Below, in pieces: positions 9,119-17,881 of a DNA stretch of 64,000 nt. Both the position numbers and the translations under genes were made by a program. This DNA comes from Olivibacter domesticus. GTDB lineage: Bacteria; Bacteroidota; Bacteroidia; Sphingobacteriales; Sphingobacteriaceae. A model generated the notes under the pieces. The model had not been told where the DNA came from and made no database searches. It worked only from the letters and a program-made list of their open reading frames with translations. The stretch lies in NCBI RefSeq assembly GCF_900109575.1, contig NZ_FOAF01000001.1, forward strand, positions 777,662-841,661. The letters are read 5' to 3'. Every line of letters begins with the position of its first letter. Position 1 is the first letter of the stretch.

Positions 9119-9565
9119 ATGTCAGGCAATAAAAAGGAAATGTTAGTAGTAATTAGTGGAGACGACTTAAGCGCGTTTCAGGCTATCGTAAAGAAAATTG
9201 AGGACACCAACATTTTTCCCCATGTACTTCAGGAAGATGGTTTTGTAAAGGCAGGTGATTCCTTATATAGCAAAGCTTCGGAATATCACGAAAGTTCGGA
9301 TCAATCCATTCAGGTGTTCAACGAAAATGGAAAATGGCAATATAAAAACCTGAACAATGATGGGGATAAGGGCAACCTCATCCAGTTTATTGCCAATCGC
9401 TGGAGCACACCCTTTCCGCTGATCAACAACGACAGCGTTACCATTATCTTGGCCGCAAAGGTTGCCAATACTTATTTTAACGATTACCTGAAAGCACTGA
9501 AAAAAGAGGTAAAGGAAAAGCCTGCAAAGCGGGCCACCTCTGCCCGGAAAAAGCGGAGTAGATAA
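9119..9565 (+). CDS. Small protein with possible Cys-less primase zinc-ribbon-like core
   Basis: The 148-residue protein starts 11 bp after the triple-repeat gene. The central block SIQVFNENGKWQYKNLN, followed by GDKGNLIQFIANRW, has the spacing of a CHC2 primase ribbon (PSFxV...W.C...GGDxxxF), with the metal-binding cysteines missing. The C-terminus is a basic tail (KPAKRATSARKKRSR) suited to nucleic-acid binding. The family is not recognised. Its position within the mobile element suggests a DNA-associated accessory role. Confidence 0.7.
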   Translation: MSGNKKEMLVVISGDDLSAFQAIVKKIEDTNIFPHVLQEDGFVKAGDSLYSKASEYHESSDQSIQVFNENGKWQYKNLNNDGDKGNLIQFIANRWSTPFPLINNDSVTIILAAKVANTYFNDYLKALKKEVKEKPAKRATSARKKRSR

Positions 9566-9771
9566 CATCTTTCATTGGGTACTTTTTTGTACATCGACTT
9601 CTTTCACCGGATAGTCAGCGGGAGAGCTTTAAGTTATGACCGGCAGAAGGAGGGTGGGTTAAGGGCGGGGTATTGGGCTGTTTTTTCTGAATTATTCCAA
9701 AAATTAAAAATAAAATGAGATTTCAACTAGTACATACTCGACTTCTTCCGTTCTTTGTAAAAGTAGCACAT

Positions 9772-10011
9772 ATGGAAAATAGGGATGATCACAATTGGAT
9801 CATGGAACTGATGATTGCAAAACTCTCCCGTAATATTTCGAGGGATGAAGAACGTTACCTGGATGAATTGATAGCAACCGAAGCGCATATACAGGAAAGG
9901 TGGATGCAATTGGTTTCCCGGTTTTCAATTCGGGACATTATAGACAATTTTAAACGTTTCGACAAGCTTTTTAAAGACATGCCCCGTCCCTGGGAAAGAT
10001 CAGTCCAATAG
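9772..10011 (+). CDS. Orphan FecR N-terminal-like small protein
   Basis: The 79-residue protein starts MENRDDHNWIMELMIAKLSRN. The block ELMIAKLSRNISRDEERYLDELI resembles the cytoplasmic N-terminus of FecR anti-sigma factors; compare ELLFRKLAGNLNPDELEYID in the FecR at 19832-20998. There is no membrane segment and no FecR or STN domain, so it would be a free anti-sigma-like domain. The upstream in-frame ATG at 9715 adds 19 hydrophobic residues and is less likely. A terminator follows 55 bp downstream. Confidence 0.55.
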   Translation: MENRDDHNWIMELMIAKLSRNISRDEERYLDELIATEAHIQERWMQLVSRFSIRDIIDNFKRFDKLFKDMPRPWERSVQ

Positions 10012-10066
10012 GGCTTTAAAGTCAAAAGTATGAACGCCGTTAAGGTGACTGATTTTTTCAAAGATA

Positions 10067-10098
10067 GGTGGAGGCAGCCTTCTGCCCACCTGTTTTTC
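10067..10098 (+). terminator. Rho-independent terminator
   Basis: GGTGGAGGCAG and CTGCCCACC form a GC-rich hairpin with a small bulge and a CCTT loop, followed by TGTTTTT. It sits just after the small gene ending at 10011 and closes the mobilization-linked transcript. Confidence 0.75.
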
Positions 10099-10109
10099 CC
10101 ACGATAGTA

Positions 10110-10364
10110 TTACACGAAAAAATCCGTATTATTAATAAAAATAACTGTTCTGATGGAAAAGAAATGACCCGTCGTTGATAAAATTTGGCTACCTGCAATT
10201 ATCGTTTTATCTTCACCGTATTGATTGTTCTTTTTGTTTAAAGGTTTCTGAAAAATATTCATGGGAACCACCGAAGGATCGGACTTCCAAATCCATCCAT
10301 CATCTTTATATTCCTTGATCCCATTCCTCAAAATGAGCAGGAGCGCCCATTCAAAAGAGAAAAT
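10110..10364 (-). pseudogene. Possible remnant of a coding region, no ATG start
   Basis: A - strand frame runs from a stop at 10365-10367 to 10110 and reads IFSFEWALLLILRNGIKEYK, then a segment ending FSIRTVIFINNTDFFV. The composition looks protein-like. The only initiators are a TTG at 10331 or an internal Met 24 residues later. It may be the end of a truncated gene. It is isolated between a terminator and an unrelated + strand gene, and it could also be chance. Confidence 0.25.
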
Positions 10365-10496
10365 TTAGCACAATTGCACGGGTCATGTCTGTCCGTGATA
10401 TAGGGCTATCTACCTCTTTGCTCAGCTGTACCCAATATACTTCGGCAGGTTTTACGGACTGCCGGACATTCGTACACACACACACATTACAAACCT

Positions 10497-11174
10497 ATGG
10501 ACATTCATTCAAAAGCGCAGTTGTTAACAGTGCTGGAGATGCAGCTTAACCTGTTGGAAACACCTGCACTGAAGCCCTGCAGCCAGAGCTTTCCCGCTGC
10601 ACATCTTTGCTTAAAGCTGTTCCAGCATTTTGCCTACCGCCTGCAGGATCAGGGCGACATTGTAGAACTTGTAAAAAAAATACTGCTTCAGGAGCACCTA
10701 CGGATTACCGGACCAATTCTGAAAATGATCTCGCTCAAAGCGCCCTTTGGCTTATCCATTGCAACCCACATCAACAGGGAGCTATTGTTAAGTGAAGTGT
10801 TGCGAAAAAAACATAACGCATCCCTCGACGGGCCAGCGTTTATCGCCTTCACCAAAAAAGAATGGGACGAATACAATGCCTTCATCCTTTTCCGGGCCGC
10901 ATGGGAGTGTTTTACACTTCTGCTCTGGCCCGAGCTCGCCCCAGCCTCATCCAGAAAAGCGCCGTCTCCCGGACAAAATGGGGTAAACAAAGACGATGAA
11001 TCATTCGATGTGTATCAAACACTCCATGAGGTGTCCACTGCCCTGGGACGCAAAGGGTATTATGTGAGTGATTGTTACCCGAAATTGAGGATCGATAGAC
11101 TTCCCTTTTGCAGTTTATTTCCTGCCATAGTTGTCGAAGGGGCAGAACCTTGGTGTTCTGCCCCCATTTTGTGA
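10497..11174 (+). CDS. Hypothetical protein with a terminator embedded in its 3' end
   Basis: The 225-residue protein is not recognised. It is helical in character at the start (LLTVLEMQLNLLETPAL) with aromatic blocks such as FRAAWECFTLLLWPELAP, and has no signal peptide. The last residues (EGAEPWCSAPIL) are encoded by a perfect GC-rich hairpin followed by T residues, so translation would run into a transcription terminator. That suggests that the original stop codon was lost or the tail is not native. The ATG at 10497 is preceded by an A/C-rich stretch. Confidence 0.5.
   Translation: MDIHSKAQLLTVLEMQLNLLETPALKPCSQSFPAAHLCLKLFQHFAYRLQDQGDIVELVKKILLQEHLRITGPILKMISLKAPFGLSIATHINRELLLSEVLRKKHNASLDGPAFIAFTKKEWDEYNAFILFRAAWECFTLLLWPELAPASSRKAPSPGQNGVNKDDESFDVYQTLHEVSTALGRKGYYVSDCYPKLRIDRLPFCSLFPAIVVEGAEPWCSAPIL
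11140..11174 (+). terminator. Hairpin terminator overlapping a CDS 3' end
   Basis: GGGGCAGAAC (11140-11149) and GTTCTGCCCC (11155-11164) form a perfect 10-bp stem with a 5-base loop, followed by CATTTTG. The orientation fits + strand transcription. It lies between two convergent genes. Confidence 0.7.
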
Positions 11175-11178
11175 TGGC

Positions 11179-11442
11179 TTACTGTAATCGATAAAACGGA
11201 GAAGTACAAAGATTGTCCTTAAACCAAGTTCTGGTGGCCGTACCTACCGTGCTCGTACACAGCACACCCGTGGAGAATGGTACGCAGTTACCTGGTATAA
11301 ATTCAGACCCTCCGCAACCTGGCAGACCTGTCTGTGTAAACCAACCAGAGGTGCTCCTTTCTTTTACTGCGGCGCTGGTCAGGGTTCCCAATACAGCCAT
11401 CATGGCTACTACTCTTACTGGTGTCAAAATTGATTTGCTCAT
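11179..11442 (-). CDS. Small secreted Cys-containing protein (DUF6520-like)
   Basis: The 87-residue protein has a signal peptide (MSKSILTPVRVVAMMAVLGT, cleavage near SAA) and a mature part with four Cys and Gly/Thr-rich sequence (GWFTQTGLPGCGG, WFKDNLCTSPFYR). Small secreted proteins with this layout are frequent in Bacteroidota, and I recall them as DUF6520. It resembles the three peptides at 32.9-33.8 kb in architecture but not closely in sequence. It lies 200 bp behind the dual-STN receptor on the same strand, so it may be part of that locus. The function is unknown. Confidence 0.65.
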   Translation of the reverse strand: MSKSILTPVRVVAMMAVLGTLTSAAVKERSTSGWFTQTGLPGCGGSEFIPGNCVPFSTGVLCTSTVGTATRTWFKDNLCTSPFYRLQ

Positions 11443-11642
11443 ACGTTAACAATTTAAAATGAATAAAAAAAAACTAAAGCAATGGGCGATTTTTAAATTC
11501 CTTTTAGCGAATGAAGGATCTTCCGTCGGAAAATACCGACAGACAAATAATCGCGATTTACAGAGTAGCATATGGGAGTAGCAAAGGGGTTGGAGTAGCT
11601 TGTAAAGTGAGGGTATAAGGATTTTAAAAGAATACAGGTGGA

Positions 11643-14600
11643 TCAGAGTGAAATCTGTAGTCCCGCTGTGATTGTACGCAGAGATGGATATACTTCTGCC
11701 GAAGCAGTTGTTTCGGGATCTCTGCCGGGATATCCCGTTATCGTAAACAAGTTAAGTCCCTGTAAATACAATTTACCACTTTTTATCCGAATCCGTTCCA
11801 TAAATTTTTGGGGCAGGCTATAGGATAGTGAAACGGATTGTAAACGTATATAGGAGGCATCGCTAATCTGCCGGTCGCTGCGCATTGCCTGTCCGTAAGC
11901 CAAACCTGCTGCCGACGAATAAGAAGCAGTATAGCGTTGCCACCCTGCCAGGTCGCCCGTACGCTGCCACCTTCCCAAAACGTCCGAAGGCTGATTATTC
12001 ATCATTCCAGGTGGCTGCTGGGAAAACCGGTAATCGTAGTTTTGCTGCCGAACAAAACGGAAAAGCATGCTTAGCTCCATATTTCCGTAAATAAAATGAT
12101 GCTGAACACCACCATATACGGTAGGTCCCAACGCTTTGCCATAGTTGTAATCTTCCAGCGAAATACCGTCATTGCCCGCATCGGCAAATTGATAAATACC
12201 CGCCTTGGAATCCACTCCGAGTAGATGGAATCCCATCACCATATCCAAAGGCATCCCCTCTTGGTAATGAAATCGATAATTGGTGCGATCCAAATGGGGG
12301 AAACCGACTAACCTGTTTTTGGGTAAAGTGACATTAACATTGGTCGTCCATCCAAACTTGTCTTTTTTGATCAGTGATGCTTCGATATCCAGCTCCCACC
12401 CCTTATTTTCAACAATAGCTCCATGGTTGATGGGCACATAGCGATCCTCCGGATAGGCGGGAACCTGCAGGGTAAGCAGCTGGTTCTTACTGCGATTATG
12501 GTAGTAATTGATCGTAACCATTACCCGATCCTCTTTCAGCCCTACATCCAGTCCCACCTCCCGTTTACTTATTTTTTCCCAACTATATACCGGAAGCCCA
12601 TACCGATCCATCCCCCACTGCAAATTCGCATCAGGAGCTTGGATATACGTGCCTTTATCATAATCCCGCAGGTAACGGTCATTCCCCGTCCGCCCTATAC
12701 TGGCCCGTAGTTTGCCGAAACTGATCAGCTTACTGCTGCGTAACCACGGTTCACGACTAAAAATCCAGCCCAGTCCCACCGCGCCAAAGTAGGCAAAGCG
12801 TCGGCCCTGACTCAAACGTGTAGAGCCATCCCTACTGCCGGTTAAGCTGACCAGGTACTTATTGGCATGCCGGTATTCTATACGGCCGTATAAACTTTGA
12901 AAGCGGTCATAGTTATCAATTGAGAGCATGGGATTCACCACCGCTGCAGCTGCCGTATCGCTCAGCTCCGCATCTGCCCCATAGCCCAAGCCCATGTAAG
13001 TTTTCCTCACTTGTCCCTCCCCCTGAAACTTTATCCCCATTAGCAAATGGAACTGCTCCTGGCCGGCCACTGCCTTCCACCCTATCTGTAAATCGGCCAG
13101 CCAGTTACGGTACTGCGTAGCAGAAAAATAAGAATAGCCGGAATCGACACCGCTGGCGGGATTAAAGGCCTTCACAGGGTTGACTTGTACATCGTTTTGT
13201 TGCACGGAATTGACGCCAAAGGTGCTGCGGAATGTCAGATTCGGCAAAGGCTCGGCACTGACCTTCAGATAAGAGCCCAGTTGCTGTGATTTACTGGTAT
13301 AGGTACGAAGCAACTGGCCGTAAGGATTAAAGAAAGTGCTGTCCTCAAAATTGAGATTGCCATTGCGATCATACACAAGCGGCGTATTCGGTGGCGTATT
13401 GGAAAGGATAGTCAAGTCGGTCTGTGGCAAGCGATTCCGGTCAGCAATAAAATTGCCGGAAATAGCTACTTTAAGCCGCTGATCACCGGAAGACAAATTG
13501 ACCTGCACCCTGGCCCCTCCCTTCCGGTACTTGAAATCTGCCGAGGGATACACCGTCCCCTCCTCACGGAACATCCCGCTGACCCTGTAGGCCGCCAGTT
13601 CCCGTCCACCCTGAAGCTCCACACTGGCCTCCCTGATTGCCGCCGCACCGCCGATCATCTCCTTTTGCCAGTCCGTATAGCGGGTAGTGTCCCAACGGAG
13701 CAGGTCATAATCGCCCTTACCGGGCATACTGCCGTCATTGGAAATCCCCTCATGGCGCATCCGTAGGTATTCAGGCGTATTCAGATAGGAAATAAACCGA
13801 CTGGCACGACCAATGCCTGCATTGTAATTCACCCGCAAGCCATTGCTACCTGGTTGTGGCAACTTACTGGTAATCAGGATGACACCATTAGCGCCCTGAC
13901 TGCCATAAATAGCAGTCGCATCGGCATCTTTCAGGATATCCACGCTGGCAATATCATTAATCGAGAGCATGTTGAGCGGGCTGGCTGCCACATTGGCTCC
14001 CATGCCTGAACCACTCCCGACAAGGTTCAGCAGGTTTTCATTGAACGAGGCGGATGGGTACGGAATCCCATCTACCAAGATAAGTGGATCGCTGTCGCTG
14101 TCGATGCTGTTTTTCCCACGGAGGCGGATCTTAAACCCTCCACCGGGAAGTCCTGTTGTCTGACTGAGAAAAAGACCTGGTATCCTCCCCTGCAGGGCAC
14201 TTAACACATTGGAATTGGGCTGGGCAGCGATTTCCTCTGCACGAATGCCACTGGTAGACCCTGTGAGCAAGGTGCGCAGAAATCCCCTTACCCGGACTTC
14301 TTTTAAGGGTGCAATGAGCTCTTCCATCCGTACAAAAACCGAATCCGGGTAATCCGCAAGCTCCTGTACTTTAAAACCGGACTGCCGTACGAGCAGGCGT
14401 ACACCAAAAGGAATACCCGCCAGGTTGAATTTTCCCTCCTTGTCGGTATAGGTACCTTTTAGGCCGTTCTTTACCATCACTCCCACTCCTTCCAGCGGTA
14501 TACCTGCTCCATTTACGACCTTTCCAATGACCGTTCGTGACATCACGGAAGGCAATGGTTCCGAATCAGACGTGCGGGGCCATTGCGGAATAATCGGAAA

Positions 14601-15149
14601 TGTTTCTGCTTCTTCCCGATAGCGCCAAGTCAGCTGCCGATCGCTCAACAGCCATGATAATACCAGGTCAAGGGGCACATCCTTAAAATCAACGTTCAGC
14701 CGCTCATCACTGCTCAGCAGTTCATCATTGTAGAAGGCTTGCAACCCTGTCTGTTTGTATACGATGGCAAAAAAATCGGCCAGCCTGATATTTTTTCGCC
14801 TGCAGTTGACCAGCCGGTTACCCAGTGGCGTTGTAGTAGTTTTGATCAGAAAATTATCTGTATAATAGCCCCAGTACACTCCCCTTCCTTTAAGAATGGA
14901 AAGCAACACATTATCCAATGGCTCCTGATCGAAATTTACTTGGATTACTTCATCCAAGTTTACCTGTTCATGGTTAACAAATGGTGCAACATCGGTCTGT
15001 TTATCAATGACTTCAAAGAATTCTGAAAGCGTTATATTATTGGATTTGTAGCTCACCAGCCGCTTCCCAGGTGGGATGGTCTGCGCTATTAGCCCATGCG
15101 TGAGAGGCAGGGCCAAGAACATGAGGGAAGTCAAAAACTTGTACGACAT
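11643..15149 (-). CDS. SusC/RagA-type TonB-dependent receptor with two tandem STN domains
   Basis: The 1168-residue protein has a signal peptide (residues 1-22, ending LIAQ), then two STN-like segments: LVSYKSNNITLSEFFEVIDK at about 31 and LVNCRRKNIRLADFFAIVYK at about 113, each ending in a DxxPLDxVLS block. A carboxypeptidase-regulatory-like domain (about 207-290, GKVVNGAGIPLEGVGVMVKN), a plug with SALQGRIPGLFLSQTTGLPG and VDILKDADATAIYGSQGANG, and a beta-barrel follow. Receptors of this kind take up ligands in a TonB-dependent way, and the STN domain signals to FecR. One STN is normal; two is unusual. No SusD follows. The FecR/ECF pair at 16.7-18.4 kb is the likely partner. Confidence 0.93.
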   Translation of the reverse strand: MSYKFLTSLMFLALPLTHGLIAQTIPPGKRLVSYKSNNITLSEFFEVIDKQTDVAPFVNHEQVNLDEVIQVNFDQEPLDNVLLSILKGRGVYWGYYTDNFLIKTTTTPLGNRLVNCRRKNIRLADFFAIVYKQTGLQAFYNDELLSSDERLNVDFKDVPLDLVLSWLLSDRQLTWRYREEAETFPIIPQWPRTSDSEPLPSVMSRTVIGKVVNGAGIPLEGVGVMVKNGLKGTYTDKEGKFNLAGIPFGVRLLVRQSGFKVQELADYPDSVFVRMEELIAPLKEVRVRGFLRTLLTGSTSGIRAEEIAAQPNSNVLSALQGRIPGLFLSQTTGLPGGGFKIRLRGKNSIDSDSDPLILVDGIPYPSASFNENLLNLVGSGSGMGANVAASPLNMLSINDIASVDILKDADATAIYGSQGANGVILITSKLPQPGSNGLRVNYNAGIGRASRFISYLNTPEYLRMRHEGISNDGSMPGKGDYDLLRWDTTRYTDWQKEMIGGAAAIREASVELQGGRELAAYRVSGMFREEGTVYPSADFKYRKGGARVQVNLSSGDQRLKVAISGNFIADRNRLPQTDLTILSNTPPNTPLVYDRNGNLNFEDSTFFNPYGQLLRTYTSKSQQLGSYLKVSAEPLPNLTFRSTFGVNSVQQNDVQVNPVKAFNPASGVDSGYSYFSATQYRNWLADLQIGWKAVAGQEQFHLLMGIKFQGEGQVRKTYMGLGYGADAELSDTAAAAVVNPMLSIDNYDRFQSLYGRIEYRHANKYLVSLTGSRDGSTRLSQGRRFAYFGAVGLGWIFSREPWLRSSKLISFGKLRASIGRTGNDRYLRDYDKGTYIQAPDANLQWGMDRYGLPVYSWEKISKREVGLDVGLKEDRVMVTINYYHNRSKNQLLTLQVPAYPEDRYVPINHGAIVENKGWELDIEASLIKKDKFGWTTNVNVTLPKNRLVGFPHLDRTNYRFHYQEGMPLDMVMGFHLLGVDSKAGIYQFADAGNDGISLEDYNYGKALGPTVYGGVQHHFIYGNMELSMLFRFVRQQNYDYRFSQQPPGMMNNQPSDVLGRWQRTGDLAGWQRYTASYSSAAGLAYGQAMRSDRQISDASYIRLQSVSLSYSLPQKFMERIRIKSGKLYLQGLNLFTITGYPGRDPETTASAEVYPSLRTITAGLQISL

Positions 15150-15398
15150 ATTCAGGGGCCTTTGGTTTTAGAAAGTTCCGTGGCTGCCACCTTATACTTA
15201 CGTGCCGGATCACCGGCGGGTTTTGTAAATACGTTTTATGTCCTTTTACTGTCGTAGGGGGCCTTTTACGCCAATTTTAAATTCAGATGGGTAAACTAAG
15301 TAAAGGGACAATAGGCAGGGGTACGCCGCCAGTAAATACTGTTACGGGATAATCGGCAAAAAATAGGCAGATCGGAAATTTCAAAGTGGTATTTAGTG

Positions 15399-15734
15399 TC
15401 ATAAAATCAGTAGTTGTACAGCTAGGGCTGAGCGCATGGTTAATGTTATTCCCTTTTTCTCGTCAACGTCAAAGCAAACACTTTCCCCTTCCGGGAGTAT
15501 TTTAGATAGCCTATTTACATAAAAATCATAATCACGTTCGGCTAAAATATTCCGATACCCCCAGACCTGTTCCAGCATAATTTCCCTGCTGCAGAAGCTA
15601 TTTGCATGCCTTGCCAGATAGACCAGCATGGCCCACTCCATATTCCACAACTTCAAGGTTTTTTCTTCCATCACGCTGCCAGGTTGTGGTCCCCATTTGG
15701 TCAAGTAGTAATTATTATAGGTCATCAACTCCAT
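15399..15734 (-). CDS. OmpR-type winged-helix DNA-binding protein (split response regulator output)
   Basis: The 111-residue protein matches the C-terminal effector domain of OmpR-family regulators: LWNMEWAMLVYLARHANSFC, then REIMLEQVWGYRN and YDFYVNRLSKILPEG correspond to helix 1, the recognition region and the wing. No receiver is attached. The receiver is the preceding gene, which ends 9 bp upstream. The C-terminal tail (MRSALAVQLLIL) is unusually hydrophobic. It probably acts with the receiver as a two-part regulator, perhaps of the adjacent SusC gene. Confidence 0.75.
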   Translation of the reverse strand: MELMTYNNYYLTKWGPQPGSVMEEKTLKLWNMEWAMLVYLARHANSFCSREIMLEQVWGYRNILAERDYDFYVNRLSKILPEGESVCFDVDEKKGITLTMRSALAVQLLIL

Positions 15735-15743
15735 ACAAAATAT

Positions 15744-16118
15744 TTATGCTGCCAGCTGTGCCAATAATTGTGAATGAATGGCCTGAATTTTTTCTTCCGT
15801 TACCGGTTTACTAAAGGTTATACTGGCCCCGGCATCTAAGGCCCGCGCCACCAGGTCGGCGGGAAGAACGGAGGCCAGGAATACGATGGGTACTTTATGA
15901 ATCCCATCTTCCCGCTTCAATTGCTCAATGAGCTCAATTCCCAACATATCGCCTAAACTGGATTCTACAAATATGACATCGTAGTGGAAGGATTTTGCCT
16001 TTTCTAGCCCCTCCCACCCTATTGTTGCCGTAGAGACTTCCATACCAAGACGCTTCAGAAGCGTACAGAGTAACCAGCGATTTTCTGCACAGTTTTCCAC
16101 TACAAGCGCGTTTTTCAT
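15744..16118 (-). CDS. Stand-alone CheY-like receiver with phospho-acceptor Asp replaced by Glu
   Basis: The 124-residue protein has the receiver fold: MKNALVVENCAENRWLLCTL, YDVIFVESSLGDMLGIEL, KVPIVFLASV and the conserved Lys in FSKPV (residue 104). The usual acceptor Asp on strand beta-3 is Glu52, and the N-terminal acidic pair is Glu8-Asn9. A Glu at this site often mimics a phosphorylated state, so the protein may be constitutively active or respond to something else. It sits 9 bp upstream of the winged-helix gene and the two are probably translated together. Confidence 0.8.
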   Translation of the reverse strand: MKNALVVENCAENRWLLCTLLKRLGMEVSTATIGWEGLEKAKSFHYDVIFVESSLGDMLGIELIEQLKREDGIHKVPIVFLASVLPADLVARALDAGASITFSKPVTEEKIQAIHSQLLAQLAA

Positions 16119-16715
16119 ACAAAAGCTTTTATATAAACAATTATAACGGATACTTTTAAAGACCCCGAGTGGATACCCAGGGCGCTATTTAACCAACTAT
16201 GCTGCCCCTATACCACTAGGCGACAACATAAGGAAGGATTCGATTTTATGGTGATAACACGATATCGCAGTACCTCCCGTAAAACTCGTCACTTCCTTTT
16301 AGAACATATCTTAGATTGGTAGACTTCCCTTTAATACCTTCAATGGTCATTTTATTAGCTTTTATCTGCGCATGTTTAAGGGGGGAGTTAACAAAAGCTA
16401 CTCCCTGGTGCTCAGATTGAAAAAAGAACCAGCCCGAGAAGAATCAAGAGCCGGCCTTTCATTCATTTTAATTGTTAACCCCCAAAGGCCCCTAATTGTG
16501 CCCATAGTGGCTAATTAATCCGTTGTAGCCTGGATTATTTCACGTTGTAATGCTAAAAAATGGCCGCACCGAAAATCACATGAAAATCCTTTACGTAATA
16601 AGTACAATGCTCAGCGGGCAAATGGGTGGGATGCTTATAACATATTTATTTATGCGATATATTAAGGGAAGGAAATGACTAGGCTAGGTATTTCTCTATT
16701 GGTAAGTTTTTTACT
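16119..16715. other. Intergenic region, no gene seen
   Basis: About 600 bp lie between FecR and the receiver gene. I see no supported CDS or RNA gene. A promoter for the receiver/winged-helix/SusC run, read on the - strand, probably lies in its left part, because the distance argues against read-through from FecR. Confidence 0.4.
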
Positions 16716-17843
16716 TCATTTGATATACAGGGTATCGCTATGCCATTGGTAGTGAAAGGAGCTATCGTCCTGCTCCATGTTTTTCAGAAATTGTTCAAGG
16801 GTCACTTCTTTAGCGAAGACTACAGAACCGTCAAAGTTACGTCCCTGACTCGCCTCATCAACCACTACCTGAATATGGTAGTGATGACGCATCCGTTCGG
16901 CGATCTCGTCCAACCTAAAGTTTTCCAGTTGAACACCGGCCATAGCCTTCGCTGCGGCAGGTGCATGCGGTTTATCCAGTACAAATCTGCTTCCCCCTTT
17001 CGGCAATAGGGCCGTTTGTCCTGCGGTCAACACGACCGTTTCGTTCCCCACCGATAGACGTACCTTGCCCCGTATCAGTTTAGTACGGAATAGCGCGTTA
17101 CGGGAGCTTACTTCAAAGCGGGTGCCCAGTACGGTAACATTTGCCTGGTCAGTGTGAACGATAAAGGTACTCCGCTTTTCGGGGGCTATCGTGAAGGTAC
17201 CGCTCCCTTCCAGGTATACTTCCCGGTTGGTCTTTTCATGAAAGGAGGCGGGGAATTTCAGTTGGCTTTGCGGATCTAAGGTAATGGTGGAGGCATCCCC
17301 CAGTACAAGGGTGTACCGATGCCCATCCGGCACCTGCAGCACATGCCATCCTTCGGCTTTTTCAGGCATGGAAGAGAACAACTGTAGGGTATCCCGCCGA
17401 ACCTGCAGGAGCCACTGCCCGGAAGGAAACTGCCAGTTGCTGTCTGCAGGCAATGCTATAGGTGCTCCACCTGCCAGCCGTATGGTAACGGCTTTTGATT
17501 CGGGTAATGATAAAATGCTTTCGCTGTTAAGCGATGGGCGCGGAAGTGCCAGCCACCAGGTAACTGAACCGACCAGCATTACAAGCAAACAGGTGAGCAC
17601 ACCCTTTCGTATGATACCTCGGCGCTTCTTCCTCTGTTCAAGCAATTGTTTGATCCCTTGCAAAGAGGCCTGAAGATTGTTTTCCTCCAGAGGGGCGTTC
17701 TCATGATTGTCCAGTAATGCCTCCCAGATGGAACGCACCTCCACATCCTGTTCAATCAGCTGTTCGAGATAATCGTTATCTTCCTTCCCTAGAAGGCCGT
17801 AGAGCTTTAAACAAAGCTTCTCCACCAATTCCGGATGGTTCAT
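16716..17843 (-). CDS. FecR-family anti-sigma factor
   Basis: The 375-residue protein has a cytoplasmic N-terminal anti-sigma region (1-75), a transmembrane helix (about 79-98, VLTCLLVMLVGSVTWWLAL), a periplasmic FecR domain (LPDGHRYTLVLGDASTITLD-type region at about 165-285, including FPASF and LGTRFEV) and a C-terminal STN-contacting domain (LENFRLDEIAERMRHHYHI). It holds its sigma factor inactive until the receptor signals. The ECF sigma gene ends 38 bp upstream on the same strand, so they form an operon. Confidence 0.92.
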   Translation of the reverse strand: MNHPELVEKLCLKLYGLLGKEDNDYLEQLIEQDVEVRSIWEALLDNHENAPLEENNLQASLQGIKQLLEQRKKRRGIIRKGVLTCLLVMLVGSVTWWLALPRPSLNSESILSLPESKAVTIRLAGGAPIALPADSNWQFPSGQWLLQVRRDTLQLFSSMPEKAEGWHVLQVPDGHRYTLVLGDASTITLDPQSQLKFPASFHEKTNREVYLEGSGTFTIAPEKRSTFIVHTDQANVTVLGTRFEVSSRNALFRTKLIRGKVRLSVGNETVVLTAGQTALLPKGGSRFVLDKPHAPAAAKAMAGVQLENFRLDEIAERMRHHYHIQVVVDEASQGRNFDGSVVFAKEVTLEQFLKNMEQDDSSFHYQWHSDTLYIK

Positions 17844-17881
17844 GTATCGCCAATAATGTAAATGGAAAAATTGTTAGCTGC

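Noticed and set aside
2-10011. A complete integrative conjugative element
   Set aside because: Only mobilization genes are present; no integrase, channel genes or att repeats are in the window, so only a mobilizable element is supported.
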